A stretch of 14,245 nucleotides of DNA. It comes from CAYSLC01 sp964431545 (GTDB lineage Bacteria; Desulfobacterota; Desulfobacteria; Desulfobacterales; JAABSP01). The notes below the pieces were generated by a model, which saw only the letters and a program-made list of their open reading frames with translations, was not told where the DNA came from and did not search any database. How positions within the stretch are numbered: the stretch's first letter is position 1; every line of letters begins with the position of its first letter. The stretch lies in the NCBI GenBank assembly GCA_964431545.1, contig CAYSLC010000142.1:1-14245 (forward strand), written 5' to 3'. Made by a program: the position numbers and the translations under genes. Shown here piece by piece: positions 6,115 to 13,403 of this stretch.

Positions 6115-7389
6115 ATGACAGACACGGAGAAGAACCCGGACCTCCGAATGGAAGAGACGAGCGGAACGGACACCCTGGAAGAGAACCGGCGGATATGGAA
6201 AATCGCCTTCCTGGCGTTTGTGTTGAATCTGGTCCTGGCCGGGATCAAAGGGTATCTTGCGTACACCTCCGGCAGCCTGGCGGTCACGGCCGGGGCCATC
6301 GATTCGGCTACGGACGGCATCGCCTCCCTGGCCGTTTTCGCGGGGCTGCTCCTCTCCACCCGGAGGACCCGGACCTTTCCCCAGGGCCTGTACAAGATCG
6401 AAAACCTCATCTCGGTCGTCATCGCCTTTTTCATCCTGTTCACCGGTTACGAGATCGCCCGACGGATATTCCAGCCATCGACGGGCCGCCCGGACATCAC
6501 CCTGCCGCTGCTCTGGTGGATCCTCGGAAGCACCGCCGCCACCTTCGCTTTCGGAAAGTACGCCCTCCACCAGGGGAAGAAAACGGAATCCCCCACCCTC
6601 ATCGCGGAAGGGCGCCACCGGCAGGTGGACGTGCTCTCCTCGCTGGTCGTGTTGATATCGGTGGTGTTGAGCTACTACGGCATCGCGTTCCGGTACCGGT
6701 TCCTCACCATCGACCGGATCGCCGCCCTCCTGGTCCTGGTCTTCATCATCAAGGCCGGCTGGGAGCTGCTCTCGGACGGCATGCGGGTGCTGCTGGACGC
6801 CTCCGTGGACCATGCGACCCTCGACAAGGCGCGGGCGGTCATCGCACGGGAGCCGGCGGTCAGGGAAATCAACTCCCTGGTGGGCAGAAACGCGGGTCGG
6901 TTCCGGTTCCTCGACGCCGACATCACCATCAAGACCGACCAGTTCAAAAAGGCCCACGACATCGTCCATCGGATCGAAAGGCGGATCCGGGAGGAGATTC
7001 CCCACGTGGAGCGGATCAATCTACACTACGCCCCGTCTGAATCGAAAACCCTGCGAATCGCGTTCCCGGTCCTGGAGGACGGGGAAACCATCTGCGACCA
7101 TTTCGGGGACGCGCCCTATTTTCTGATCTGGCAGGTGAACCGGGAGACCGGGGAGACCGAGCGGAAGACGGTCCTCAAAAACCCCTGCGCAGGCGATCAG
7201 AAGGGAAAGGGGATACAGGCGGCCCGGTTCCTGGTGGACCGGAACATCGACGTGATGGGGGCCAGGAAGAAGCTGGATGGGAGCGGTCCGGGGTACGTCT
7301 TCGCCGACGCCGGAATCGAAACCTGGAAGGTGTCCGGGGCGGCCGCCCCGGAGGCGCTCAAGCGATTCACCGATAGAACGCCATCGTAG
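6115..7389 (+). CDS. Cation diffusion facilitator transporter fused to a C-terminal NifX-like domain
   Basis: A 424-aa inner-membrane protein. Residues about 27-220 form the CDF transmembrane domain with roughly six membrane segments (27-49, 56-80, 97-117, 132-152, 173-192, 200-216). The metal site shows DxxxD in TM2 (D63, D67) and HxxxD in TM5 (H168, D172), the FieF-like arrangement for divalent metals such as Fe or Zn. The cytoplasmic CDF domain (about 230-308) is followed by an extra domain, 312-410, starting LRIAFPVLEDGETICDHFGDAPYF, which matches the NifX/FeMo-co-biosynthesis superfamily. CDF proteins export divalent cations by proton antiport. The gene starts 24 bp after the previous stop with no clear ribosome binding site, so coupling is likely; ATG 6148 is an alternative start. 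It is the last gene of the operon and converges with the response regulator. Confidence 0.88.
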   Translation: MTDTEKNPDLRMEETSGTDTLEENRRIWKIAFLAFVLNLVLAGIKGYLAYTSGSLAVTAGAIDSATDGIASLAVFAGLLLSTRRTRTFPQGLYKIENLISVVIAFFILFTGYEIARRIFQPSTGRPDITLPLLWWILGSTAATFAFGKYALHQGKKTESPTLIAEGRHRQVDVLSSLVVLISVVLSYYGIAFRYRFLTIDRIAALLVLVFIIKAGWELLSDGMRVLLDASVDHATLDKARAVIAREPAVREINSLVGRNAGRFRFLDADITIKTDQFKKAHDIVHRIERRIREEIPHVERINLHYAPSESKTLRIAFPVLEDGETICDHFGDAPYFLIWQVNRETGETERKTVLKNPCAGDQKGKGIQAARFLVDRNIDVMGARKKLDGSGPGYVFADAGIETWKVSGAAAPEALKRFTDRTPS

Positions 7390-7427
7390 GGAGCTTCCGA
7401 AAGGACGATCCCCTCGCCCTCATCGGT

Positions 7428-8108
7428 TCAATCCCCCTCTCCCGGTGCCGTCCCGGCCCCTTCCACCACCTCGTGGAACAACTCCGGATACATCTTCTCC
7501 GCGCACGCCGGACAGATGCCGTGGCTGAAATCGGCTTCGGAATGGTCTCTGATGTACGACTCGATCTGGCTCCAGTAGCCGTTGTCGTCCCGGATCTTCT
7601 TGCAGGCGGCGCAGATGGGGATGATCCCCCGCAGGGTCTTGATTTCGGCCATGGCCTTGCTCAGCCGTCGGTTGGTCTCTTCCAGGCTTCTGTTTCGGGC
7701 CTCCAGCCTTTTCTGGAGATTCCGGATCATCAGGTGGGTCCGGATCCGGGCCAGGGCCTCCTGTTCGTCAAAGGGCTTGGTGATGTAGTCGACGCCGCCG
7801 GCCTGAAACCCCTGGAGCTTGTCCCGCAGCCCGTCGAGGGCGGTCATGAAGAGCACGGGGATCTGCCGGGTGCGATCGTCCTCCTTGAGTCGAAGGCAGG
7901 TTTCGAATCCGTCCGGACCGGGCATCATCACATCGAGGAGGATGAGATCCGGGGTCCCCTTTCGGGCCTTGACGATGCCGTCCTCCCCGTCCCGGGCGAT
8001 CATGACGTCGAACCGGTTCTCCTCCAGGTACCGGCAGATCACCGCCAGGTTGTTGGGGTTGTCGTCGATGACCAGAATCGAGGGGGCCGGGGGGTCGGAT
8101 TCGTTCAT
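7428..8108 (-). CDS. Response regulator with C-terminal CxxC/CxxC module
   Basis: 226 aa. An N-terminal receiver domain (about 10-125) has the acidic pair D15/D16, phosphoacceptor D59 (LILLDVMMP), T89 in FMTA and K111 (ITKPFD). A coiled-coil linker (about 125-160) leads to PICAACKKIRDD ... GICPACAEKMYP, where C166/C169 and C199/C202 look like a structural zinc site. There is no DNA-binding, GGDEF or HD domain, so the output is probably protein-protein interaction with the kinase. The start ATG overlaps the kinase stop by 4 bp (ATGA), giving tight coupling. Receiver function is certain from the motifs; the role of the cysteine module is unknown. Confidence 0.93.
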   Translation of the reverse strand: MNESDPPAPSILVIDDNPNNLAVICRYLEENRFDVMIARDGEDGIVKARKGTPDLILLDVMMPGPDGFETCLRLKEDDRTRQIPVLFMTALDGLRDKLQGFQAGGVDYITKPFDEQEALARIRTHLMIRNLQKRLEARNRSLEETNRRLSKAMAEIKTLRGIIPICAACKKIRDDNGYWSQIESYIRDHSEADFSHGICPACAEKMYPELFHEVVEGAGTAPGEGD

Positions 8109-11002
8109 GGGGGCTCCTTTTCCAGAAACGCCTTGATCAGGGCAGCAATCCGCTTGTCCTCGAAGGACCTTGCCAACTCGGTCAGCTTGTCCGAAAACGC
8201 TTTGTATCTTCCATCCAATCGCCTGAGTCGATCCGCCTTCTCCCGGATGGGCTTCATCTTTCCAAGCACCGCCAGTTCATAGATGGCGTCCAGGTCTTCG
8301 AGCGGCGGCGGTATGATCTCACGCTCGGGCGGATTTTGCAACCCATCGTCGCCCGCGGATCTGTTTTTATGGATCCATTCCACTCCCAGAAGGGCTTCGA
8401 TTTTTTCAATCAGCCGCCCGTCATGGATCGGCTTGGGAAGAAATCCGTTGAAGCCCTCCTTCTCCGCTTCCTTTTGGTCGGTGTCGATGTGGCTGGCGGA
8501 GACGGCGATGACCGGGATATCGCCGACGCTTTCCAGGGACCGAAGCTGCTTTGTCGCCTCGAACCCGTCGAGTTCCGGCATGATGAGATCCATGAGGATC
8601 AGGTCGGGACGCTCCCGGGCCGCCGCGGCGACGGCCTCCTTCCCGTCTTCGGCGCAGACCACCTCGAATCCCAGGGAGGTGAGCATCATCACGATGACCT
8701 TCCGGTTCGCCTCGTTGTCGTCGGTCACCAGGATCTTGCGCCGCCGGCCTCTGTACCCCGTGATGGTGTCGAGGACGTCGACCTTCCGGCGGCCTCCGCC
8801 GCGCCGGATCGGGACCTCGACCTCGAACCGGAACAGGCTTCCCTTGCCCGGCGCGCTTTCCACCTCCATGGCGCCGCCCATGAGGTCGAGGAGCTGCTTG
8901 CTGATGGCGAGCCCCAGCCCGGCGCCGCCGGCCTCGATCTTCTCCCGGCCCGCCTGCTCGAAGGGGTCGAAGATCTTTTCGAGCTGCTCCTCCGAGATCC
9001 CCACCCCGGAGTCCGCCACCTCGAACCGGAGAGTGGCCCTGGAGCCGGACCCGGCTCCGGACCCCGCCGGATCGACCCTGGAGACCCGGAACCGGACCCG
9101 TCCGGCGACGGTGTATTTGACGGCGTTGCTCAACAAGTTGAGGAGGACCTGGCGCATCCGCTTCTCATCCAGGGAGACGAAGGGGGGCAGATCGGTCGCC
9201 GGCTCGAAATGGAATTCCAGGTCCTTCTGCCGGGCCCCGATCTCCATGATGCCGACGATGCTCTCCAGAAACAAACCGAGATCGACCTCCATGGGGTCCA
9301 GGCGGAGCTTGCCCGCCTCGATCCGGGAAAAATCGAGGACATCGTTGATCAGCGTCAGGAGATGGGCCCCGCTCTGGTGGACGATGGCCAGGCCGTCCCG
9401 CTGGTCCTCGGTGAGGTTCGGGGAGCGGCGCAGGATCTGGGAATAGCCGAGGATCGCGTTCAAGGGCGTGCGCAGCTCGTGGCTCATGCTGGCCAGGAAA
9501 TGGCTCTTGGCGCTGCTCGCCTCCTCGGCGGCCCGTCGGGCCCGCCTCGACTCCTTCTCCTCGGCCTTGACCTCGCTGATGTCCCGCAGCGACTCGATGG
9601 CGCCCGCGGCCTCGCCCTCGGAATCATAAAGGACCCGGGCCGTGCCCGAGAGGAAGATGCCCCCTTTGAGGTTGGGGTGGAAGGATTCGGAGATCAGGAC
9701 GCCGTCCTCCCTCCGTTTGATCGAAATGTATCCGTTTTCATATCCGTCGCTCCAATGGAGCGCCATGTTGGCCAAAAGCGGCCGGGGCTCGCCGTAGAAG
9801 GGGATGGCGTAGACCTCGTTGCCCTTTCCCACCATCTCCCCGGCCCGGAACCCGGTCAGCTCCTCCATGCCCCGGTTCCAGAGGAGCACCTTCTCCTCCC
9901 GGTCGATGACGAAGGCGGCGTCCGGGAGAAAATCGATCACCTCGGCCAGCTGCCGCCGGGACTCCTCCAGGGCCCGCTCCGCCAGCTTCTGGTCGGTGAT
10001 GTCCCGGATCGACTCGATGGCGCCGATGATCCGTCCGTCGGCGCCGTACAGGGTCCGGGCCGTGTTGTAGAGGTAGGCGCCCCCCGGCTTGAGGTGCGGG
10101 ATGAACGATTCCGACTCGAACCGGTCCGCGTCCCGCTTGACGTAGGCGTACATATGATCCAGGGAATCGTCCTCGGTGATCACCAGATCGATCATCACCG
10201 GCCGCCGCTCGCCGTAGAACGGCAGGGCGTACTCGTAGTTCCCCTTGCCGATCATCCGCTCCGCCGGGACCCCGGTCAGCTCCTCCACCGCCCGGTTCCA
10301 GGCGATCAGCCGGCCCTGGTTGTCGATGACGAACGTTGCGTCGGGGAGAAACTCGATGATCTGGTGGAGGCGGTGGTAGGACAGATCGTGCCGGAGATCG
10401 TTGATGCAGTTGTTGAACCGGTATCGGCCGAGGAAATGGGAAAAGAGGATCCCGAGGATGTAGGCGACGGCCACGTTGCCGAGGGCGTATTGGGCGGCGG
10501 TGCCGGTGATCTCCGGCCGGTACCCGATCACGGCCCCCCAGAAGACGAGGACGGAAGCGAGGTAGTACCCGAGAACGGTCCGGAACCGGAAGGGCAGAAA
10601 CGGGCAGACGAGCACCGCGATCTGATACCCCGAGACGTAGTTGGGGTCGTCTGCGAGGCGCCCGGTGAAAAAGGCGCAGGAGAAAATCGTGTAGGCGTAG
10701 AGGACGTGGAGCAGGGTCAGGCCCTTCTTGCCGAAGGATTCGGTGTAGGTCAGCGCCAGCGCGACGGCGCCCAGGAGGCTGAGACCCAGGCGGAAGTAGA
10801 GCAGGCCCGGAAACCCTGGGTGGAGCTTCGGATCCATGACCAGGCCGAACCAGAGCCAGACCCCCGTGGCCAGGGCGGCGAGGGGACGCGCCATCCGGTT
10901 GCCGAGGGCCTTGCGGTATTCCAGATACTCTCCGGTGTACGCCTCCCGGTCCTCGGGTTCATGGGGGAAATGGAGGCGGCGGTCCCGGTAGATCGATTTC
11001 AC
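8105..11002 (-). CDS. Membrane hybrid sensor histidine kinase with two PAS domains and a receiver
   Basis: 965 aa. A multi-helix membrane region (about 40-195) precedes two similar PAS domains (about 211-340 and 350-478), each containing FLPDAxFVID, a PFYGExRP segment and GAIESxRDI. Next come HisKA with SHELRTPLN (phosphorylated H508), HATPase (N box around N626, DSGVGIS, GAGLGLAIS) and a receiver (about 755-872) with D805 and K857. A helical tail of about 90 residues follows; it has the length of an HPt-like bundle but I see no typical HPt histidine motif. The start is GTG at 11002, with GGAGGG about 11 nt upstream, a little long; a later start cannot be excluded. The partner is the coupled response regulator. 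The ligand is unknown. Confidence 0.93.
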   Translation of the reverse strand: MKSIYRDRRLHFPHEPEDREAYTGEYLEYRKALGNRMARPLAALATGVWLWFGLVMDPKLHPGFPGLLYFRLGLSLLGAVALALTYTESFGKKGLTLLHVLYAYTIFSCAFFTGRLADDPNYVSGYQIAVLVCPFLPFRFRTVLGYYLASVLVFWGAVIGYRPEITGTAAQYALGNVAVAYILGILFSHFLGRYRFNNCINDLRHDLSYHRLHQIIEFLPDATFVIDNQGRLIAWNRAVEELTGVPAERMIGKGNYEYALPFYGERRPVMIDLVITEDDSLDHMYAYVKRDADRFESESFIPHLKPGGAYLYNTARTLYGADGRIIGAIESIRDITDQKLAERALEESRRQLAEVIDFLPDAAFVIDREEKVLLWNRGMEELTGFRAGEMVGKGNEVYAIPFYGEPRPLLANMALHWSDGYENGYISIKRREDGVLISESFHPNLKGGIFLSGTARVLYDSEGEAAGAIESLRDISEVKAEEKESRRARRAAEEASSAKSHFLASMSHELRTPLNAILGYSQILRRSPNLTEDQRDGLAIVHQSGAHLLTLINDVLDFSRIEAGKLRLDPMEVDLGLFLESIVGIMEIGARQKDLEFHFEPATDLPPFVSLDEKRMRQVLLNLLSNAVKYTVAGRVRFRVSRVDPAGSGAGSGSRATLRFEVADSGVGISEEQLEKIFDPFEQAGREKIEAGGAGLGLAISKQLLDLMGGAMEVESAPGKGSLFRFEVEVPIRRGGGRRKVDVLDTITGYRGRRRKILVTDDNEANRKVIVMMLTSLGFEVVCAEDGKEAVAAAARERPDLILMDLIMPELDGFEATKQLRSLESVGDIPVIAVSASHIDTDQKEAEKEGFNGFLPKPIHDGRLIEKIEALLGVEWIHKNRSAGDDGLQNPPEREIIPPPLEDLDAIYELAVLGKMKPIREKADRLRRLDGRYKAFSDKLTELARSFEDKRIAALIKAFLEKEPP

Positions 11003-11095
11003 CGGAGAGGTTTCCCTCCATCGGCGGGGTTCTCCTCCCCACCTCCGATTGGATGGTAACCCCCTTGCTCCGTTCCTTCTTCTTGAATCTTCAAA

Positions 11096-11558
11096 TCAAT
11101 CCAGTCGAGACAGAACCACCTCGAAACCTTCCATGTTCTCACAGCGGAACACCTGTCGGAATAGAAATTTAAGCGTATCTGGGTCTTGAATCTGCTTGAT
11201 CCGTTCCATAATTCTGGTTGACGGTGTGCTGTTGAACTTTTCGAACAAGGCTTCAAGGAGCATTTCACGGGCGTTTTCCGTCTTGCCCTCCCTGAGCCCC
11301 AAGTTCCTGCCTTCCTTGATGCCGAGGCTTTTCCCTTCTTTAATGCCGAGACTTTTCCCTTCTTTGATACCGAGACTTTTCCCTTCTTTGATGCCGAGAC
11401 TTTTCCCTTCCTCCATGCCTTTTTCCCTGGCAACATCCAGAACATCCAACATTTTTATCTCCTCCCAAAGTTCCGCTATGCGTTCCTTGTCAATCAGTTT
11501 ATTGGACATGATCAATGTGGCAGCCAAGATCGTGGGCGGCAGCTTGTGATCGTTGTAT
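11096..11558 (-). pseudogene. 3' remnant of an Rpn/DUF4351-type nuclease-transposase gene
   Basis: An open frame of about 153 codons; the usual call would begin at TTG 11527, but coding-like residues (YNDHKLPPTIL) continue upstream to 11558, exactly where an inverted-repeat-bounded segment begins. The sequence shows AATLIMSNKLIDKERIAELWEEI, four EGKSLGIK octapeptides, and a C-terminal helical part (AREMLLEALFEKFN ... LFRQVFRCE) like the ends of PD-(D/E)XK Rpn-family proteins with DUF4351-like tails. The catalytic N-terminal nuclease domain is absent, and I do not see it on the other side of the inserted segment. The family assignment rests on general resemblance. Confidence 0.6.
11297..11416. 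repeat. 24-bp tandem repeat, four clear units plus one degenerate
   Basis: Clear units begin at 11321, 11345, 11369 and 11393; the stretch 11297-11320 is a diverged fifth. Each unit on the minus strand encodes the octapeptide EGKSLGIK inside the Rpn-like remnant. The period is a multiple of three, so copy-number changes would keep the frame. Such repeats typically form a helical linker of variable length. Confidence 0.9.
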
Positions 11559-11640
11559 GGGAGTCACAACAAAATAAGATCCCCGCCGTTTTGTTTATGA
11601 TTGAAATTTTGACGTCACGATTAAGCCGGTTCGCGGGTAG
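11559..11640 (+). repeat. Approximately 80-bp direct repeat, copy 1 (lacks right end)
   Basis: Begins GGGAGTCACAACAAAATAAG and ends AAGCCGGTTCGCGGGTAG. It matches copy 2 at nearly every position, with two one-base indels and a few substitutions. It contains AACAAAA and TTTTGTTT in inverted orientation and a GACGTC palindrome. The right terminal inverted repeat found after copy 2 is missing, and the transposase fragment abuts it instead. Confidence 0.88.
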
Positions 11641-11730
11641 ATATTGCTTCATGTAGGTCGCTGCCGTGAGGAAGTATGGCGTGTCATCGATCAGCAGATG
11701 CGCAGGGGTATGGGAGGAGCGTTTGAACAT
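11641..11730 (-). pseudogene. N-terminal fragment resembling an IS200-like/RAYT transposase
   Basis: About 30 codons from ATG 11730, with residues HTPAHLLIDDTPYFLTAATY. This resembles the N-terminus of REP-associated tyrosine transposases (Y1_Tnp), in which a Tyr-Phe-hydrophobic-Thr strand precedes the HUH fold. The frame continues into repeat copy 1, and the catalytic HxH and Tyr regions are absent, so it cannot be active. The assignment is by short-motif resemblance only. Confidence 0.5.
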
Positions 11731-11764
11731 GGTCTATTTCGACTTCATCAAATTCCGGGGTATT

Positions 11765-11849
11765 GGAGTGCGAAAATTATATTTTTCGCACCCGAATGGG
11801 CCGTTTCCCTTCTTCTTTTTTAGTGCGAAAAACGAAATTTTCGCACTCC
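11765..11849. repeat. Pair of REP-like palindromes with GTGCGAAAA/TTTTCGCAC arms
   Basis: Two hairpins, 11768-11791 and 11823-11846, each have 9-bp perfect arms GTGCGAAAA and TTTTCGCAC with 6-nt loops. The pair is also bounded by an outer 12-bp inverted repeat, GGAGTGCGAAAA (11765-11776) and TTTTCGCACTCC (11838-11849). They lie directly upstream of the RAYT-like fragment, the arrangement expected for REP substrates of such a transposase. Confidence 0.8.
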
Positions 11850-11858
11850 TTGATGTTG

Positions 11859-11958
11859 GGGAGTCAAACAAAATAAGATAGCCGCCGTTTTGTTTGTGGT
11901 GAAATTTTGACGTCACAATTAAGCCGGTTCGCGGGTAGTTTTAATTCTTGTGACTCCC
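11859..11958 (+). repeat. Approximately 80-bp repeat copy 2, extending to a complete 100-bp MITE-like unit
   Basis: Bases 11859-11938 match copy 1. The unit continues for 20 bp to TTGTGACTCCC, which is the inverse of its own left end GGGAGTCA-AA apart from one missing base. This makes 11859-11958 a plausible complete short inverted-repeat element with no coding capacity. Confidence 0.7.
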
Positions 11959-12028
11959 TTACAGGATTTTCGACCGGAATGCAATTTCTTTCTAGGAGAC
12001 CCGGATGCGATCTTGGAGCCGAAATGTC

Positions 12029-12242
12029 GCGCCCTTACAGGGCTCTATTTTGAAACTCCAAAACCTCCGGGGCGTTGCCCCGGCCTGGTATGCAATGCCC
12101 TTTCAGGGCTTTCCAAAATGTCAGCCATTGACGGGATTGTTTCGTGAAAAACCACCGGGGCGGTGCTCCGGGCTGTTTTGTCAGGCCCTTTTCAGGGCTT
12201 CCCGGAATGTCAGCTACGGGCAATGGTTCTCTTTTTTAGACC
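12029..12242. repeat. Composite hairpin repeat, 88-bp period
   Basis: Two hairpin types alternate. GCCCT-loop-AGGGC occurs at 12031-12043, 12097-12109 and 12185-12198. CCGGGGC-N3-GCYCCGG occurs at 12067-12083 and 12155-12171. Units starting at 12067 and 12155 are 88 bp apart and share the linker words CAGGGCTT and AATGTCAGC; the first hairpin is a lone half unit. A further degenerate half (CCCTTACAGG) sits at 11956-11965. The layout resembles dispersed intergenic palindromic repeats of many anaerobe genomes. Alone it is too short and too structured to be a CRISPR array. Confidence 0.8.
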
Positions 12243-12278
12243 GTTCCACGATCGGCCCAACGGGAACGTTCCCCAAAG

Positions 12279-12611
12279 CTACCGGGCCTGGTCGCCGTCC
12301 GGGGGGAGAAAGACGAGCCCCGTCCCGTACCGGCCCGGTTCAGGGGGGGACGGCCCGTCCCAGACCTTCCGGATGAAGGCGTGGGGGATCTGGGTCAGGA
12401 TCCCGGCCCCGTCCCCGGTGGTCTCGTCGCACCCGCGGGCCCCCCGGTGGGTCAGGTTGACGAGGATCTCCAGGGCGTCCTCGACGACGCCGCTGGAGGG
12501 GTCCCCGGCGATGTTGCAGACGAATCCCACGCCGCAGGCGTCGTGGTGGTGGCGGGGGTCGTAGAGCCCCCTGCGGGGATCAGTGGCGTGATGGGTTTCC
12601 ATACGGGTCAT
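12279..12611 (-). pseudogene. gltB: N-terminal fragment of glutamate synthase large subunit
   Basis: About 110 codons. GLYDPRHHHDACGVGFVCNI, ALEILVNLTHRGARGCDETTGDGAGILTQIPHAF and YGTGLVFLPPD are the start of the class II glutamine amidotransferase domain of GltB. The cysteine in DACGVGF is the family's nucleophile, exposed after propeptide removal. The frame ends with TAG at 12279-12281, while full GltB is about 1,500 aa, and nothing beyond resembles GltB in any frame I read. The hairpin repeat begins about 40 bp further on, so a deletion or insertion probably cut the gene there. The start may be ATG 12611 or 12602; neither has a good ribosome binding site. Confidence 0.82.
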
Positions 12612-13403
12612 GGCGTCTGGTTTCGGTTCCTTTGCAGAAGGGGCCTTTTGCCGGCCGTTCCGGAACCGGACCGGGAGCGCCGAAAGGGCGCGGGCCGCCG
12701 GAGCGACGTCATGTGCCGCAGGGCGGGGCTCCTTTTCGGGTAAAATCGTGCCAGGCGTTTTCGGCGGGCGGGGTCGGATGGGTATCAAGTTGAGCCGGGG
12801 GCCGACGGGGCGTTAGGCGCGTCTTCCAGTTCCAGGGGGTTTATGACTCCAAAAAAAAGAAAGCTTTCGAAAAAAGCGTTCGGGGCGCCGGCGGCGGGAG
12901 ATCCGTTGCGCTCGATCTCTTCACCATCGCCTTCCCGGTCACTTTTTCCGAAAGCCGGCCAATTTATTTGGGGGAAAAGAAAGGGACCCGGACACTTCTT
13001 CGTACCAAACGGTCAGGAAATATGGCTTTCGTCAAGCTTCCCGAACTTTCGCCCCATGTTCTTGCCAAAAGAAAACCTTTCCGGGTCCCTGCCGATACCA
13101 AAGCAATCGCCATGCCATCGGATGGACGAATTATACAACCATCCGTTTATTCAAATAAAATCTGTTTTCTTCGGGGAAGGGGTTCTCTCCACCGCCCCTG
13201 ATTAATGATACATTTTTGTTCAGCAAAGAAAATATGGATACGCTTTTGTAATTGACAGGGACGCGGAGACGGAAAAAGAGTTCCCCTCGGCAGGGCGCCG
13301 CCCCGCCCAAGGAACGGAAATGGTTAGGGATCGGCCTCTTTCCCGATCGGCGGAACCGGGGATCCTTTTTCGATGCGTCGGAGCGGCGTCGGTTCAGGGC
13401 GCC
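12612..13403. other. About 800 bp without a recognisable gene
   Basis: Open frames here (for example 12843-13205 plus) have no family resemblance, low-complexity composition and no convincing start. The stretch 12840-13260 is AT-richer than the flanking genes and has A-runs and T-runs. An inverted repeat GATCGG/CCGATC lies at about 13329-13350, but without a T-run it is not a clear terminator for the osmC-like gene. An ATTATA at about 13131-13136 could be a minus-strand -10 box, but its -35 is poor. Confidence 0.5.

Larger units (their letters stand above)
11559..11958. mobile_element. 400-bp inverted-repeat-bounded segment carrying a RAYT fragment and REP-like palindromes
   Basis: The ends are a perfect 11-bp inverted repeat: GGGAGTCACAA at 11559-11569 and TTGTGACTCCC at 11948-11958. 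The segment is AT-richer than its surroundings. Inside are two copies of an approximately 80-bp repeat, a transposase N-terminal fragment and two palindromes. The left end sits precisely where the Rpn-like reading frame stops. I see no convincing target-site duplication. It could be a single non-autonomous element, or a 100-bp MITE (11859-11958) beside a second partial copy. Confidence 0.6.

Noticed and set aside
5050..7005. 651-codon minus-strand frame across the metal operon
   Set aside because: It spans four plus-strand genes with clear domains and ribosome binding sites; no recognisable motif in its own translation.
4568..7389. Nitrogenase gene cluster
   Set aside because: NifX-like domains suggest it, but no nifH, nifD, nifK, nifE, nifN or nifB radical-SAM part is present; stand-alone members of this superfamily are common in non-diazotrophs.
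8336..11059. 907-codon plus-strand frame
   Set aside because: It is antisense to the hybrid histidine kinase and rich in Asp/Gly/Pro with no domain.
11297..11416. CRISPR-like reading of the 24-bp repeats
   Set aside because: Units are directly tandem without spacers and encode an in-frame octapeptide.
12738..12754. Sigma-54-like element upstream of the gltB fragment (minus strand, CTGGCACGATTTTACCC)
   Set aside because: The -24 half is perfect but the -12 half has CC instead of the nearly invariant GC at the correct spacing, and the gene is a fragment.
12843..13205. 120-codon plus-strand frame in the AT-richer gap
   Set aside because: No ribosome binding site or family resemblance, and composition unlike neighbouring genes; could not be supported as coding.
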